Shown: positions 1 to 8,486, counted from the stretch's first letter. The stretch: 64,000 nucleotides of DNA from Marivivens donghaensis (GCF_030410045.1 NZ_JAUFRA010000006.1:186001-250000); one strand, 5' to 3'. Notes: generated from the letters alone by a model not told the origin. Made by a program: numbers and translations.

Positions 1-477
1 GGCATCGACCGTGTGAACGCGTCGGTCACATCGCTCGGCGATATGCTCGGCGGTAATCGCGTGTCGACGGCGGCTAGCCTACTGGGTCACTCTGTTCTGG
101 TCCCTGGCAACATGGCGCGGGTCGACGATCAGGGTGAAATTCACGGGATGGCTGAACTGTCGTCGAACGTGTCGTCGATGACCGTCACCTACACCGATCC
201 CAACACCAACCAACCGATCCACGTCCAAGAACTGGGCGCGCAGGTCGGTGGCATGATCGAATTCGGCTGGGACGAGGTTCCTGCCGCCATTCAGGCCGTC
301 AACGGACAGGTTCGCGTGTCCATCATGGCCGAAACCGAAAACGGAACGATCAGTGTTCCGGCTTCGGTCTTTGCACGCGTCGACTCCGCTTTGGGCGGAC
401 CGTCTAGCGACACCATCACTCTTCTCGTCGAGGATTACGGAGCCCTCGATACGACCGAAGTCACAGCGTTCCGTTAA
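1..477 (+). CDS. flgD: FlgD, flagellar hook-capping protein (5' end outside window)
   Basis: The reading frame is open from base 1, so the N-terminal part lies upstream. The visible 158 residues hold the FlgD core: a Gly/Val-rich beta domain with the LLGHSVLVPG segment, a tudor/Ig-like stretch, and a short C-terminal tail. FlgD caps the growing hook and is lost when the hook is finished. It is followed after 25 bases by flgE in the same direction, the usual order in rod/hook operons. The GTG at 13 is an internal codon, not a start. Assignment rests on sequence resemblance plus position before flgE. Confidence 0.85.
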   Translation, partial: GIDRVNASVTSLGDMLGGNRVSTAASLLGHSVLVPGNMARVDDQGEIHGMAELSSNVSSMTVTYTDPNTNQPIHVQELGAQVGGMIEFGWDEVPAAIQAVNGQVRVSIMAETENGTISVPASVFARVDSALGGPSSDTITLLVEDYGALDTTEVTAFR

Positions 478-502
478 TCCTATAACCGGAGGTTTTTGAA
501 AC

Positions 503-1780
503 ATGAGTATGACCACCGCCCTGTCCGGCCTGATGGCAGCACAATCGGACATCGCCACCACATCGCACAACATCTCGAACGCGGGAACAAACGCGTTCCG
601 CAAAAGCCGCGCTGAATTTTCGGATGACTACTACTCGGCTCCGATGAACGCGTTCCGCACGGTGACGGGTTCTGGTACCCACCTGTCCCGCGTATCGACC
701 CAGTTCGGTCAAGGTAACTTTGTTGCCACGGGTCAGACCCTCGACATCGCGATCCAGGGCGCGGGCTTCTTTGCGGTATCGCCGCAATTGTCCGACCGTG
801 ATGAGGTCGTCGACATCAACTACACCCGTAACGGCGCGTTCTCGATCGATGCGGAGGGTCTGGTTGCGGATAGCTCGGGTCGTGCACTGCTGGCTTACCC
901 TGTAGCCGATGATGGCAGTATTCTTGAGATGTCAGCGCAATCGCTTAGCCCTGTTTCGATCCCGCTGAGCTTTGGTGAAGTTGCTCGCACGACCGAAATT
1001 AACCTTGCGGTAAATATGCCTCGCGGTGAAGATATGCTCGGCCAGCAGGACGCAGTTCCAGCGACCAATGCCTTCGACAGCACCAATCCGACGACCTACG
1101 CATTCTCGTCGCCGATCCCGATGATGGATGAGAACGGTCAAACGATTGAAGCGCGGGCCTATTTCGTTCGGTCGAAATCCCCAGACGCCACTGATCCGAC
1201 CACCGAATATCAGATGCATCTGTTCGTGGACGGCAGCGAATACCCGTCGACTGGCGCGACGACACCTGCAACGATGGTCTTTGACGAAGCGGGTGAAGTC
1301 GACGCGACGACCCCTCTGACCTTCGCACTTGCTGGCGTTGACTACATCGTAAACACCGATGGTTCGCGTCTGCGCGATCTGCCGTTCTCGGTTGCGAGCG
1401 TTCAGGAAAATGGCGTCCGCGAAATCGGTCTGTCCAGCCTCGAAGTTGACGCTGGCGGCGTGATCTGGGGCAGCTACGGTTCGCAGGCGCGTCTTGCACT
1501 TGGCCGTATCGCATTGGCTGACTTCGCAAACCCGCAGGGTCTGCGTCAGGGCGGTAACACCAGCTTTGAAGAAACCTCTGACTCGGGTCGTCCGAACTTC
1601 TCTGCGGCAGGTGAATCTGGGTTTGGTCGCCTTCAGTCGGGTATGCTCGAACGTTCGAACGTCGACCTGACCGAAGAACTGGTGAACCTGATTTCGGCAC
1701 AACGGAACTATCAGGCGAACGCAAAAGCGATGGAGACATCGTCCTCGCTGATGCAGACCATCCTGCAAATCCGCAGCTAA
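503..1780 (+). CDS. flgE: FlgE, flagellar hook protein
   Basis: 425 residues. The N-terminus (MSMTTALSGLMAAQSDIATT then SHNISNAGTNAFRKSR) is the conserved D0 segment of axial flagellar proteins. The GQTLDIAIQGAGFFAV segment near residue 80 is the conserved flagellar basal-body/hook core. The C-terminus (SNVDLTEELVNLISAQRNYQ, near residue 385) is the partner D0 coiled coil. Length matches other hook proteins. A GGAGG ribosome site lies 12 bases ahead of the ATG. It polymerises outside the cell into the hook after export by the flagellar type III apparatus. Spacing to flgF is 21 bases, so probably co-transcribed with flgD and flgF. Confidence 0.95.
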   Translation: MSMTTALSGLMAAQSDIATTSHNISNAGTNAFRKSRAEFSDDYYSAPMNAFRTVTGSGTHLSRVSTQFGQGNFVATGQTLDIAIQGAGFFAVSPQLSDRDEVVDINYTRNGAFSIDAEGLVADSSGRALLAYPVADDGSILEMSAQSLSPVSIPLSFGEVARTTEINLAVNMPRGEDMLGQQDAVPATNAFDSTNPTTYAFSSPIPMMDENGQTIEARAYFVRSKSPDATDPTTEYQMHLFVDGSEYPSTGATTPATMVFDEAGEVDATTPLTFALAGVDYIVNTDGSRLRDLPFSVASVQENGVREIGLSSLEVDAGGVIWGSYGSQARLALGRIALADFANPQGLRQGGNTSFEETSDSGRPNFSAAGESGFGRLQSGMLERSNVDLTEELVNLISAQRNYQANAKAMETSSSLMQTILQIRS

Positions 1781-1801
1781 TTGACCTAAGGAGACGCCGT
1801 T

Positions 1802-2560
1802 ATGGATCGTATGGTTCACACCCTTATGAACTCGATGCAGACCGTTCAGGATCTGCAGGCCATTTCGGCGCAAAACCTCGCAAACATGAACGTGCCGGGC
1901 TACCGGCGCGATCTTCCTCCCCAAGCCAATTCTTATGTGCTGCGTGACGATCAAAGCTTTGAGGCACGTATGTTTGCCTCTGAGACCGAGTTTGGTAGCT
2001 TTGCGAGCGAAGTTGGCTTTATGGACCAAACAGGCGATCCGTTCGACGTGGCGATCATGGAAGACGGCTACTTCTTCGTGAAAGAAGGCAATGGAGAGGT
2101 CGGTCTTACCCGTCGCGGCGATTTGCGGACGGACGGTGCTGGCCAGCTGGTGAATGGCGCTGGCGAAATGGTGCTCGACACCAACATGTCGCCAATCACT
2201 TTGCCGCCATATCGGACCATGCAAATCACCGAGGTCGGTCAGATTGTGATCGAACCAATTGATGGTGCTCCTGGCGAGACTGTCGAGATTGCGACGATCG
2301 GAACCGTGGTTCCTGATCCGAACGCGACAATGGCCAAAGGTTTAGACGGCCTGATCCGAAACCTTGATGGGACGTTGCCGCAGCCGAACCAGATGGCTTC
2401 TGTCCGTCAGGGTGTCCTTGAGGGGGCAAACGTGAATGCGACTGAGGAATTGATTTCGTCGATCACCATTCAGCGCGCCTTTGAAATGAACATGCGCATG
2501 ATCAATACGGCCAAGGAATTGGACGAGGCAGGTACTGAAATTATGCGGGCCCCCGCATAA
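1802..2560 (+). CDS. flgF: FlgF, proximal rod protein
   Basis: 252 residues, close to the family length. It has the rod-protein N-terminus (AISAQNLANMNVPGYRRDL), the central GDPFDVAIMEDGYFFV segment and the C-terminal D0 motif (NVNATEELISSITIQRAFEM). FlgF and FlgG are paralogues; order (before FlgG), shorter length and the divergent N-terminus favour FlgF. The protein forms part of the proximal rod crossing the periplasm. The preceding flgE stop is 21 bases away and an AAGGAGA ribosome site precedes the ATG. A sigma-54 promoter lies after it, so flgG can be expressed apart from flgDEF. Confidence 0.88.
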   Translation: MDRMVHTLMNSMQTVQDLQAISAQNLANMNVPGYRRDLPPQANSYVLRDDQSFEARMFASETEFGSFASEVGFMDQTGDPFDVAIMEDGYFFVKEGNGEVGLTRRGDLRTDGAGQLVNGAGEMVLDTNMSPITLPPYRTMQITEVGQIVIEPIDGAPGETVEIATIGTVVPDPNATMAKGLDGLIRNLDGTLPQPNQMASVRQGVLEGANVNATEELISSITIQRAFEMNMRMINTAKELDEAGTEIMRAPA

Positions 2561-2580
2561 CATTTCTCTGCACTGACATC

Positions 2581-2596
2581 TGGCACGGCGCTTGCA
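2581..2596 (+). promoter_or_regulatory. sigma-54 (RpoN) promoter for flgG
   Basis: TGGCACGGCGCTTGCA matches the -24/-12 consensus TGGCACG-N4-TTGCA at every defined base, with GG and GC correctly spaced. It lies in the 72-base gap between flgF and flgG, 36 bases before the flgG ATG, leaving room for a start about 12 bases downstream and the AGAGGAG ribosome site at 2621-2627. Sigma-54 control of hook/rod genes is known for the fla1 flagellum of Rhodobacter sphaeroides (RpoN2 with FleQ/FleT). No RpoN or activator gene is in the window. Confidence 0.85.
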
Positions 2597-2632
2597 CCAT
2601 TCAGGGTAAGTGAGCCACCGAGAGGAGCCCAG

Positions 2633-3400
2633 ATGTCTACCAATGCAATGCACGTCGCGAAGACGGGTCTAAACGCCCAACAGACGCGGCTTCAGGTCAT
2701 TTCGAACAACCTTGCCAACGTTAATACGACGGGATTCAAACGCGACCGCGCGAATTTTGAATCCCTCCTGTATCAAGTGTCGCGCCCTGGCGGTGACCAA
2801 ACATCGGAAAACACTAACCTGACCTCGGCTCTGGCCATCGGTACAGGTGTTCGTGTTGTCAGCACTGACAAACTCCATACCCAAGGCGCGCTGTCTGATA
2901 CGGGTAACGCTCTCGACGTTGCGATCAACGGGCAGGGGTTCTTTCAAGTTCTGCTGCCTGATGGCCGCATCGGCTACACCCGCGACGGGACGTTTTCGAT
3001 GAACCAAGAGGGCACGCTCACCACGGCGAGCGGCTACGTCATTCAGCCTGAAATCCAGATCCCCCAAGGAGCGAACCAGATCAACATTTCGGCGGACGGT
3101 ATCGTCAGCGTTGTGATGCCGGGTGACACACAGAACCAAGAAATTGGTCAGATCACATTGGGCAACTTCCCGAACCCGCGGGGTCTGGAACCGATCGGCG
3201 AAAATTTCTTTGTTGAAACGCTCGCGAGCGGCGCCCCCATCGTGGCCACACCCCAAGCCGAAGGTCTGGGACAGTTGACCCAAGGGATGCTCGAAACGTC
3301 AAACGTCAACGTAGTTCAAGAACTCGTCGACATGATCGAGACCCAGCGGGCCTATGAAATCAACTCCAAATCGATCTCTGCGGCAGAAGAGGGCGATTAA
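2633..3400 (+). CDS. flgG: FlgG, distal rod protein, with shortened C-terminus
   Basis: 255 residues. N-terminal axial motif (QQTRLQVISNNLANVNTTGF), core GNALDVAINGQGFFQV and C-terminal motif (NVNVVQELVDMIETQRAYEI) identify FlgG, the distal rod subunit joined to the hook. The family normally continues after EINSKSI with about a dozen residues forming the end of the D0 helix (typically ...MLQYVNQ..). Here the frame reads SAAEEGD and stops, so roughly nine or ten residues are missing. None of the other two forward frames restores the usual ending. The stop lies inside a hairpin at 3389-3409. No flgA, flgH or flgI follows; the next gene is convergent and unrelated. Confidence 0.93.
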   Translation: MSTNAMHVAKTGLNAQQTRLQVISNNLANVNTTGFKRDRANFESLLYQVSRPGGDQTSENTNLTSALAIGTGVRVVSTDKLHTQGALSDTGNALDVAINGQGFFQVLLPDGRIGYTRDGTFSMNQEGTLTTASGYVIQPEIQIPQGANQINISADGIVSVVMPGDTQNQEIGQITLGNFPNPRGLEPIGENFFVETLASGAPIVATPQAEGLGQLTQGMLETSNVNVVQELVDMIETQRAYEINSKSISAAEEGD

Positions 3401-3409
3401 CGCGCCCTC
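3389..3409. terminator. Hairpin at the flgG / unknown-gene convergence
   Basis: GAGGGCG and CGCCCTC form a perfect 7-bp stem around a 7-base loop that contains the flgG stop codon. No clear T-run follows on the plus strand. It sits between two convergent genes, so it may serve as a weak shared terminator. Confidence 0.35.
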
Positions 3410-3417
3410 AGCCTGTC

Positions 3418-4296
3418 TCACATATTGAACGCTGGCATGACCATTGCGCCAGCCGCGATGCGACGTGCCCACTGATCAACGTCATCTTTGAAGTGCTCGC
3501 GTGCGTCTGGCACGGCGACCATAATTGCGTTGACCGCGATTTTTCCAAGGTCCTCTTCGATATCTAGACCGTCGATGTTCACAGGCTCCCAGTTGCGGCC
3601 TTCCACGTGGGTAAAGCAGCCTTGGTCGTCGATGCGAATGAACCACTCAAAGCCATAGAGGTCGAATAGGCGGATGTTGTCGCCGACGTTCACGTTGCGA
3701 CGGTGGATCATGTGCATGCGGATATATTCGCGGGTGGTGTCACGGGTAGCCGCGATGATTTCAGCCGCAATTGACGACCAGCCATCTTCAACGGTGTTGC
3801 TGAGGTGATGCCACTCGCCGCCGCTTTCCAGACGGAACGCCAGCATGTCGAGAGCAGCAAGCTCGCCGATCACATAGTTGGTGCCACCGATGTTCAGGCG
3901 GGCAACGGGTTCTGGCGCGTCGGTCTTGAGGTAATCGGTCTCTTCCGCTTCCTCTTCTTTCGCGGCCACGTTTTCGCGGTAACGACCGGGGCGCACATTG
4001 CCCGAATAGTCACCCGTTGAGAAATCATAGAGCAGGTCTTTGGCTGCATCCGTCAGGACAAAGGTTTTGGCTTCGATGTCACCCAGACCCGCAATGCGCA
4101 AAGCGGTCTGTTCAACGGGCGTCGCGGTGTTTTCGCTCGCCATGCGCAGCAAACCTACCAGTGTATGCGATGCCGCACCCGGATCGAATTCGCGAAGCGC
4201 GTTGATCAGATCGACAAAATCGCCTGTGGTGTAAAAGCGGGTCGGAACGTTCGGGGTCGGGGACGGCGACTTTGCCGTATCAGTCTTGGTCTGCAT
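3418..4296 (-). CDS. Conserved-type protein of unknown function
   Basis: I do not recognise this protein. From the ATG at 4296 it has 292 residues; an upstream in-frame ATG at 4347 would add 17 residues. The shorter start is preferred because the N-terminus MQTKTD follows a GGAAGACGAG purine stretch. Visible features: a Ser/Thr/Pro-rich N-terminus, an acidic hinge near residue 115 (KEEEAEE), no signal peptide, no membrane segment, and a C-terminal half rich in aromatic residues (FDLYGFEWFIRIDD). Codon use resembles the neighbours, which argues for a real gene. It is convergent with flgG and 12 bases downstream of the argE-like gene on the same strand. Confidence 0.7.
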   Translation of the reverse strand: MQTKTDTAKSPSPTPNVPTRFYTTGDFVDLINALREFDPGAASHTLVGLLRMASENTATPVEQTALRIAGLGDIEAKTFVLTDAAKDLLYDFSTGDYSGNVRPGRYRENVAAKEEEAEETDYLKTDAPEPVARLNIGGTNYVIGELAALDMLAFRLESGGEWHHLSNTVEDGWSSIAAEIIAATRDTTREYIRMHMIHRRNVNVGDNIRLFDLYGFEWFIRIDDQGCFTHVEGRNWEPVNIDGLDIEEDLGKIAVNAIMVAVPDAREHFKDDVDQWARRIAAGAMVMPAFNM

Positions 4297-4359
4297 GTCT
4301 GCTCGTCTTCCATCAAAAAGTGAGAGGTCGACACTAAAACGAAGCAAACAGAGCAGAGT

Positions 4360-5526
4360 TTAGGGGCGCGACGTCGAAAGTCTGGAACAAAGTCGTTTCA
4401 GCATGGTGATGCACTGATCCAATTGCTCGAGACTGATGTATTCGTCAGGCTTATGCGCCTGTGCGATCGACCCGGGCCCGCAGACCACTACATCCATACC
4501 GATTGACTGGAATAGCCCCGCCTCGGTTCCAAACGGCACCACATCGCAGCCGTTCGCGCCCGTCAGTTCTGTGATCAGATCACGCGCCGCGTTCTCTGCC
4601 ATGGGTTCAAGGCCCACAACTTCGGCAATCGTGTGCGTATGCACGCCAGCATCAGGATGCACGGCTTTCATCTGTTTGTTCAGATGCTCGACGTGGGTCG
4701 CCAATTCACCCTTAACAAAGTCCGCGTCCGACACCTGAACGGGCCGCATTTCCCACTGCACGGTCGCCTTGCCCGGAATGACGTTATGCGCGACGCCACC
4801 GATCAGGCTGCCTGTGTTGATCGTGGTCCATGGCGGGTCAAAACGGCTGTCTTCGGGCGCCTTGGACTTTAGCGCGTCCTTCAGTTCCAGAAGCTTCGAT
4901 ATAAACCGCACCGCATATTCAACGGCATTCACGCCAAGGTCGGGGGCCGAGCCATGCCCTTCGGAGCCGTGGAAATGCGTGGTGTATTCATAGCACCCCT
5001 TGTGGCCTTCGATGATCCGCATCTCGGTCGGTTCCCCGACGATCCCGATAGACGGGCGCAGGCCACGTTCGCGCAGCACCTCGACCAAGGCCTGACCGCC
5101 AAGGCAGCCAGTTTCCTCGTCATAGGTAAATGCGAAATGGACAGGGCGGGCGGTGGCGTGTTTTGCAAACTCAGGCGCCATCGCGACGGCCGCGGCGATA
5201 AACGCCTTCATATCGCAAGTGCCACGTCCAAAGAGCTTCCCATCCCGTTCAACCAATTCAAACGGATCGCTTGTCCAATCCTGATCGGCAACCGGCACGA
5301 CATCGGTGTGACCCGATAGCACGATCCCGCCGTCCCCTTCTGGCCCGATCGTCGCCCAGAGGTTCGCCTTTTTGCCGGTTTCGTCCTCAAATATCTCAAT
5401 TCGCGCACCTGCATCCTCGAGCTTGGCCGCGAGGTAGTCGATGCAATGGCGGTTCGGCAGGATCGACGTTGTGTCGAATGCGATGAGGTCCGAAAGGATG
5501 GCGCGGGTGGTGTGCAAATCAGTCAT
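4360..5526 (-). CDS. argE: Acetylornithine deacetylase-like M20 metallopeptidase
   Basis: 388 residues, the usual ArgE length. Two-zinc M20 residues are visible: SGHTDVV (His and catalytic Asp, near residue 71), GRGTCDMK (bridging Asp), DEETGCLGG (catalytic Glu and ligand), VGEPTEM and the final AQAHKPDEYI (His ligand). The reaction would be removal of acetate from N-acetyl-ornithine or a similar N-acyl amino acid in the cytoplasm. Many Alphaproteobacteria make ornithine through ArgJ, so ArgE-like members may instead serve catabolism of N-acetylated amino acids. The divergent neighbours are an Lrp regulator and an aminotransferase, which fits an amino-acid breakdown role. Family is sure, substrate is not. 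Confidence 0.85.
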   Translation of the reverse strand: MTDLHTTRAILSDLIAFDTTSILPNRHCIDYLAAKLEDAGARIEIFEDETGKKANLWATIGPEGDGGIVLSGHTDVVPVADQDWTSDPFELVERDGKLFGRGTCDMKAFIAAAVAMAPEFAKHATARPVHFAFTYDEETGCLGGQALVEVLRERGLRPSIGIVGEPTEMRIIEGHKGCYEYTTHFHGSEGHGSAPDLGVNAVEYAVRFISKLLELKDALKSKAPEDSRFDPPWTTINTGSLIGGVAHNVIPGKATVQWEMRPVQVSDADFVKGELATHVEHLNKQMKAVHPDAGVHTHTIAEVVGLEPMAENAARDLITELTGANGCDVVPFGTEAGLFQSIGMDVVVCGPGSIAQAHKPDEYISLEQLDQCITMLKRLCSRLSTSRP

Positions 5527-5594
5527 GGCGCGACCATGGCAGAACCTTTCGTGACGCGGTAGAAGGAAAGCGACACATTTTCGCCGAGGCTCGA

Positions 5595-6071
5595 ATGATA
5601 AAGCTGGACGACCGCGACATCGCCATTCTGCGCATCCTTGCCACCGACGGCAGGATCACAAAAGCGGCGCTGGCAGAAAAGGTCGGCTTGACCCCGACAC
5701 CTTGCTGGGACCGTTTGAAGAAACTGGAAAAGGCGGGGTTGATCGACGGCTATGGTGCGCGGTTCAATCTGCGCAAACTCGGCCCTTGGGTGACGGTCTT
5801 TGTCGTTGTTGAACTGGCAGATCACACCGCTGCATCCTTCCGCACGTTTGAGGCACGGATTGAGGCGCATGACGACATCACCCACTGTTGGGCCTTAGGC
5901 GGAGGGTATGATTACCTGATGCAAGTCGCGGCCCGCGATGTGGAAAGCTACCAAATGACAATGGACGATCTGTTAGAGGCGCGGATCGGGATTGCCCGCT
6001 ATTTCACCTATATCGTGACCAAACAGATCAAGGGCGGGGGCCTCCCACCGTTGCATCTCTTCGCAGACTAA
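5595..6071 (+). CDS. Lrp/AsnC-family transcriptional regulator
   Basis: 158 residues. The N-terminus (MIKLDDRDIAILRILATDGR, then TKAALAEKVGLTPTPCWDRL) is the winged helix-turn-helix of Lrp/AsnC proteins; the C-terminal two-thirds is the RAM/AsnC effector domain (residues 70-150). Such proteins form octamers and respond to amino acids. A GAGG ribosome site precedes the ATG. It is divergent from the argE-like gene across 68 bases and followed after about 115 bases by a class III aminotransferase, so it likely controls one or both. Regulators of this type (DoeX/AsnC) accompany ectoine degradation genes in related bacteria, but the other ectoine genes are not in this window. Confidence 0.9.
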   Translation: MIKLDDRDIAILRILATDGRITKAALAEKVGLTPTPCWDRLKKLEKAGLIDGYGARFNLRKLGPWVTVFVVVELADHTAASFRTFEARIEAHDDITHCWALGGGYDYLMQVAARDVESYQMTMDDLLEARIGIARYFTYIVTKQIKGGGLPPLHLFAD

Positions 6072-6187
6072 ATTGTGGGTCTAGCGCACGTTTTGCAGCT
6101 GAATCTTCTGAGGCATCACTGAATTTCTCATCCTGCCTCGGGCAAATCGCGGGCAATATCGCGCGACTCTACCCGATAGGAATGACG

Positions 6188-7558
6188 ATGCTAACGAACG
6201 ACCAACTGGCCCAATGGGACCGCGAGAACTTTTTCCACCCCTCGACCCACCTGGCCCAACACGCCCGCGGCGAAACCCCGACCCGTATTATTAAAACCGC
6301 GAACGGCTGCCACATCGAAGACCGCGACGGCAGAAAGCTCCTTGATGCGTTTGCTGGCCTCTATTGCGTGAACGTTGGCTACGGTCGTCAGGACATCGCC
6401 GAAGCGATTGCCGATCAGGCGCGAGAATTGGCTTATTACCACGCCTATGTTGGTCATGGGACTGAGGCGTCGGTTACCCTGTCGAAAATGGTGCTCGACC
6501 GTGCGCCCGACCACATGTCCAAGGTTTACTTTGGCCTGTCGGGGTCGGATGCGAACGAGACGAACATCAAACTCGTTTGGTATTACAACAATATCCTCGG
6601 TCGCCCCGAAAAGAAAAAGATCATCTCGCGCTGGCGCGGCTATCACGGCTCTGGCCTGATGACGGGGTCGCTGACGGGCCTTGGTCTGTTCCATGCGAAA
6701 TTTGACCTGCCGCTCGAACAGGTCATCCATACCGAGGCGCCGTATTACTTCCGCCGTCCGGACGTCAACATGACCGAAGAGCAGTTCACGGCACATTGCG
6801 CCGCCGAACTCGAAGCGCTGATCGAACGCGAAGGCGCGGACACTATCGCGGCCTTTATCGGTGAACCTGTCATGGGCACAGGCGGCATCGTCCCACCGCC
6901 TGCTGGCTATTGGGCTGCTATTCAGGCTGTTCTGGAAAAGCACGACATTCTGCTGATCGCGGACGAGGTCGTCACCGGCTTTGGCCGTTTGGGGTCCATG
7001 TTCGGCTCGCACCACTACGACCTGAAACCTGACCTGATCACGATCGCCAAAGGTCTGACGTCTGCTTATGCGCCGCTGTCTGGCTCGATCATCTCGGATC
7101 GTATGTGGAAAGTGCTAGAGCAGGGCACCGACGAAAACGGCCCCATCGGTCACGGTTGGACATACTCTGCGCACCCGATTGGCGCGGCTGCAGGTGTAGC
7201 TAACCTCAAACTGCTAGATGAATTGAACCTCGTTCAAAACGCGGGCGAAATGGGTGCTTATCTAAATGCCCAGATGAAAGCCGCCGTCGCGGATCACCCG
7301 AATGTCGGTGAAGTGCGCGGCGAAGGGATGCTCTGCGCGGTAGAGTTCGTGGCTGACCGTGATAGCCGCACCTTCTACGATCCATCGCAGAAAATCGGCC
7401 CGTCGCTCTCTGCGGCGATGGCGTCGCGTGGTGTGATTGCGCGTGCGATGCCCCAAGGCGACATCCTCGGCTACGCGCCGCCGTTCTGCCTGACCAAAGA
7501 CGAGGCGGATACCATCGTCGCGGCTACCGTCGACTCGATCAAAGAAGTGCTCGGTTAA
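6188..7558 (+). CDS. Class III pyridoxal-phosphate aminotransferase (omega-amino acid type)
   Basis: 456 residues. Class III fold signatures: cofactor phosphate-binding SGSDANETN (near residue 119), the HGSGLMTGSLTG segment, LIADEVVTGFGR with the PLP-binding Asp, and the Schiff-base lysine in ITIAKGL (Lys288 from this start). The family moves an amino group from an omega-amino acid or diamine onto pyruvate or 2-oxoglutarate. The ATG at 6188 is preferred over the one at 6182 because AGGA ends six bases before it. Position behind an Lrp regulator suggests amino-acid-dependent control. Resembles DoeD/omega-amino acid:pyruvate transaminases; exact substrate cannot be told. A strong terminator follows. 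Confidence 0.88.
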   Translation: MLTNDQLAQWDRENFFHPSTHLAQHARGETPTRIIKTANGCHIEDRDGRKLLDAFAGLYCVNVGYGRQDIAEAIADQARELAYYHAYVGHGTEASVTLSKMVLDRAPDHMSKVYFGLSGSDANETNIKLVWYYNNILGRPEKKKIISRWRGYHGSGLMTGSLTGLGLFHAKFDLPLEQVIHTEAPYYFRRPDVNMTEEQFTAHCAAELEALIEREGADTIAAFIGEPVMGTGGIVPPPAGYWAAIQAVLEKHDILLIADEVVTGFGRLGSMFGSHHYDLKPDLITIAKGLTSAYAPLSGSIISDRMWKVLEQGTDENGPIGHGWTYSAHPIGAAAGVANLKLLDELNLVQNAGEMGAYLNAQMKAAVADHPNVGEVRGEGMLCAVEFVADRDSRTFYDPSQKIGPSLSAAMASRGVIARAMPQGDILGYAPPFCLTKDEADTIVAATVDSIKEVLG

Positions 7559-7567
7559 GACGACACA

Positions 7568-7593
7568 GGGCCGCAGTTCGCTGCGGCCCTTTT
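7568..7593 (+). terminator. Intrinsic terminator of the aminotransferase gene
   Basis: GGGCCGCAG pairs perfectly with CTGCGGCCC around a stable TTCG tetraloop and is followed by TTTT, ten bases after the stop codon. It also closes the gap before the convergent MBL gene. Confidence 0.9.
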
Positions 7594-7595
7594 CG

Positions 7596-8447
7596 TTAAA
7601 GCGGGATCGTCATCCCATCAGTCCCGACAAACAGCGGCCCGCTGTAGTGTGGTGTGATCTCTGCGTGCCAATCTTCCAAGGTGAAATCAGGATCGTCGCT
7701 CGGGATCAGGTGATTTAGGGCGAGTTGTTTCACCCCTGCCGCCGTCGCGATTTTAGCCACCTCAGCCGCAGGCGAATGTGACCGTTCAAGATGCACCCTC
7801 AGACGGTCGTCACCATTCCCAACCCGTTTACACAGGGCATCAATACCCGCGCTCAGCATCGCTTCATGAACGAGGAGGTCGGTATCTTTGGCAAAGTCGA
7901 TCATCGCGTCGATTGGCGCCGTATCGCCCGAAAGCGTCGCCGATTTCCCGTCACCCGCCAGACGCAGGGCAAAGCTGTCGATCAGCGGTGGGTGCTGATT
8001 GCGGATCGCCTCGACCGTTACGCTGCCGATTGTAAACTGCCCCGCATCCAGCAGCCGAAGATCGGCCAAAGGCTCTAGCGCTGGGCGGCCCTCATCCGCG
8101 ATCCGCAGGGAAATATCGGCCTCCATCGAAGCAAGGAACCCCTGCCAATAGGCCGTCAGACCTGCGGGGCCATAGATCGGCACGGCGCGCTTTAACCCAG
8201 CGGTCCACGCCGTGTGCATCAGCGGTCCCAACTCCAGATAATGGTCGGAATGCATATGCGTCACGATAATCGCATCGAGGTCGGTCAGCGCGACACCCGC
8301 ATCGCAAACCGCCCGCGACACACCAAGGCCCGCATCAACGAGGATCACTTGCCCCGCAAGCCGCACAAAGATCGAGGTCGGCATCGGGGTTCCAGGTCTG
8401 ATTGCAGGACCGCCCTTAGTCCCGAGGAGAGTGACGCAATTGTCCAT
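7596..8447 (-). CDS. MBL-fold metallo-hydrolase (RNase Z/arylsulfatase-like)
   Basis: 283 residues. The zinc-binding THMHSDHYLEL motif (HxHxDH, near residue 63) lies after LVDAGLG, followed by GDTAPIDAMIDFA (conserved Asp), LLVHEAML and a late HL motif. This layout is that of the RNase Z-like branch of metallo-beta-lactamase proteins, which also includes cyclic nucleotide phosphodiesterases and arylsulfatases. No signal peptide is seen, so it is probably cytoplasmic. It starts about 40 bases beyond the leuA stop on the same strand, with the leuA terminator in between, so it likely has its own promoter or depends on readthrough. Substrate unknown. Confidence 0.85.
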   Translation of the reverse strand: MDNCVTLLGTKGGPAIRPGTPMPTSIFVRLAGQVILVDAGLGVSRAVCDAGVALTDLDAIIVTHMHSDHYLELGPLMHTAWTAGLKRAVPIYGPAGLTAYWQGFLASMEADISLRIADEGRPALEPLADLRLLDAGQFTIGSVTVEAIRNQHPPLIDSFALRLAGDGKSATLSGDTAPIDAMIDFAKDTDLLVHEAMLSAGIDALCKRVGNGDDRLRVHLERSHSPAAEVAKIATAAGVKQLALNHLIPSDDPDFTLEDWHAEITPHYSGPLFVGTDGMTIPL

Positions 8448-8462
8448 GCTATAGCCCTTATG

Positions 8463-8486
8463 AAAAGGGCGGCCCGAAAGCCGCCC
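8463..8486 (-). terminator. Intrinsic terminator of leuA
   Basis: GGGCGGC and GCCGCCC form a 7-bp GC stem with a six-base loop, followed on the minus strand by TTTT. It lies just downstream of the leuA stop and just upstream of the MBL gene start. Confidence 0.85.
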
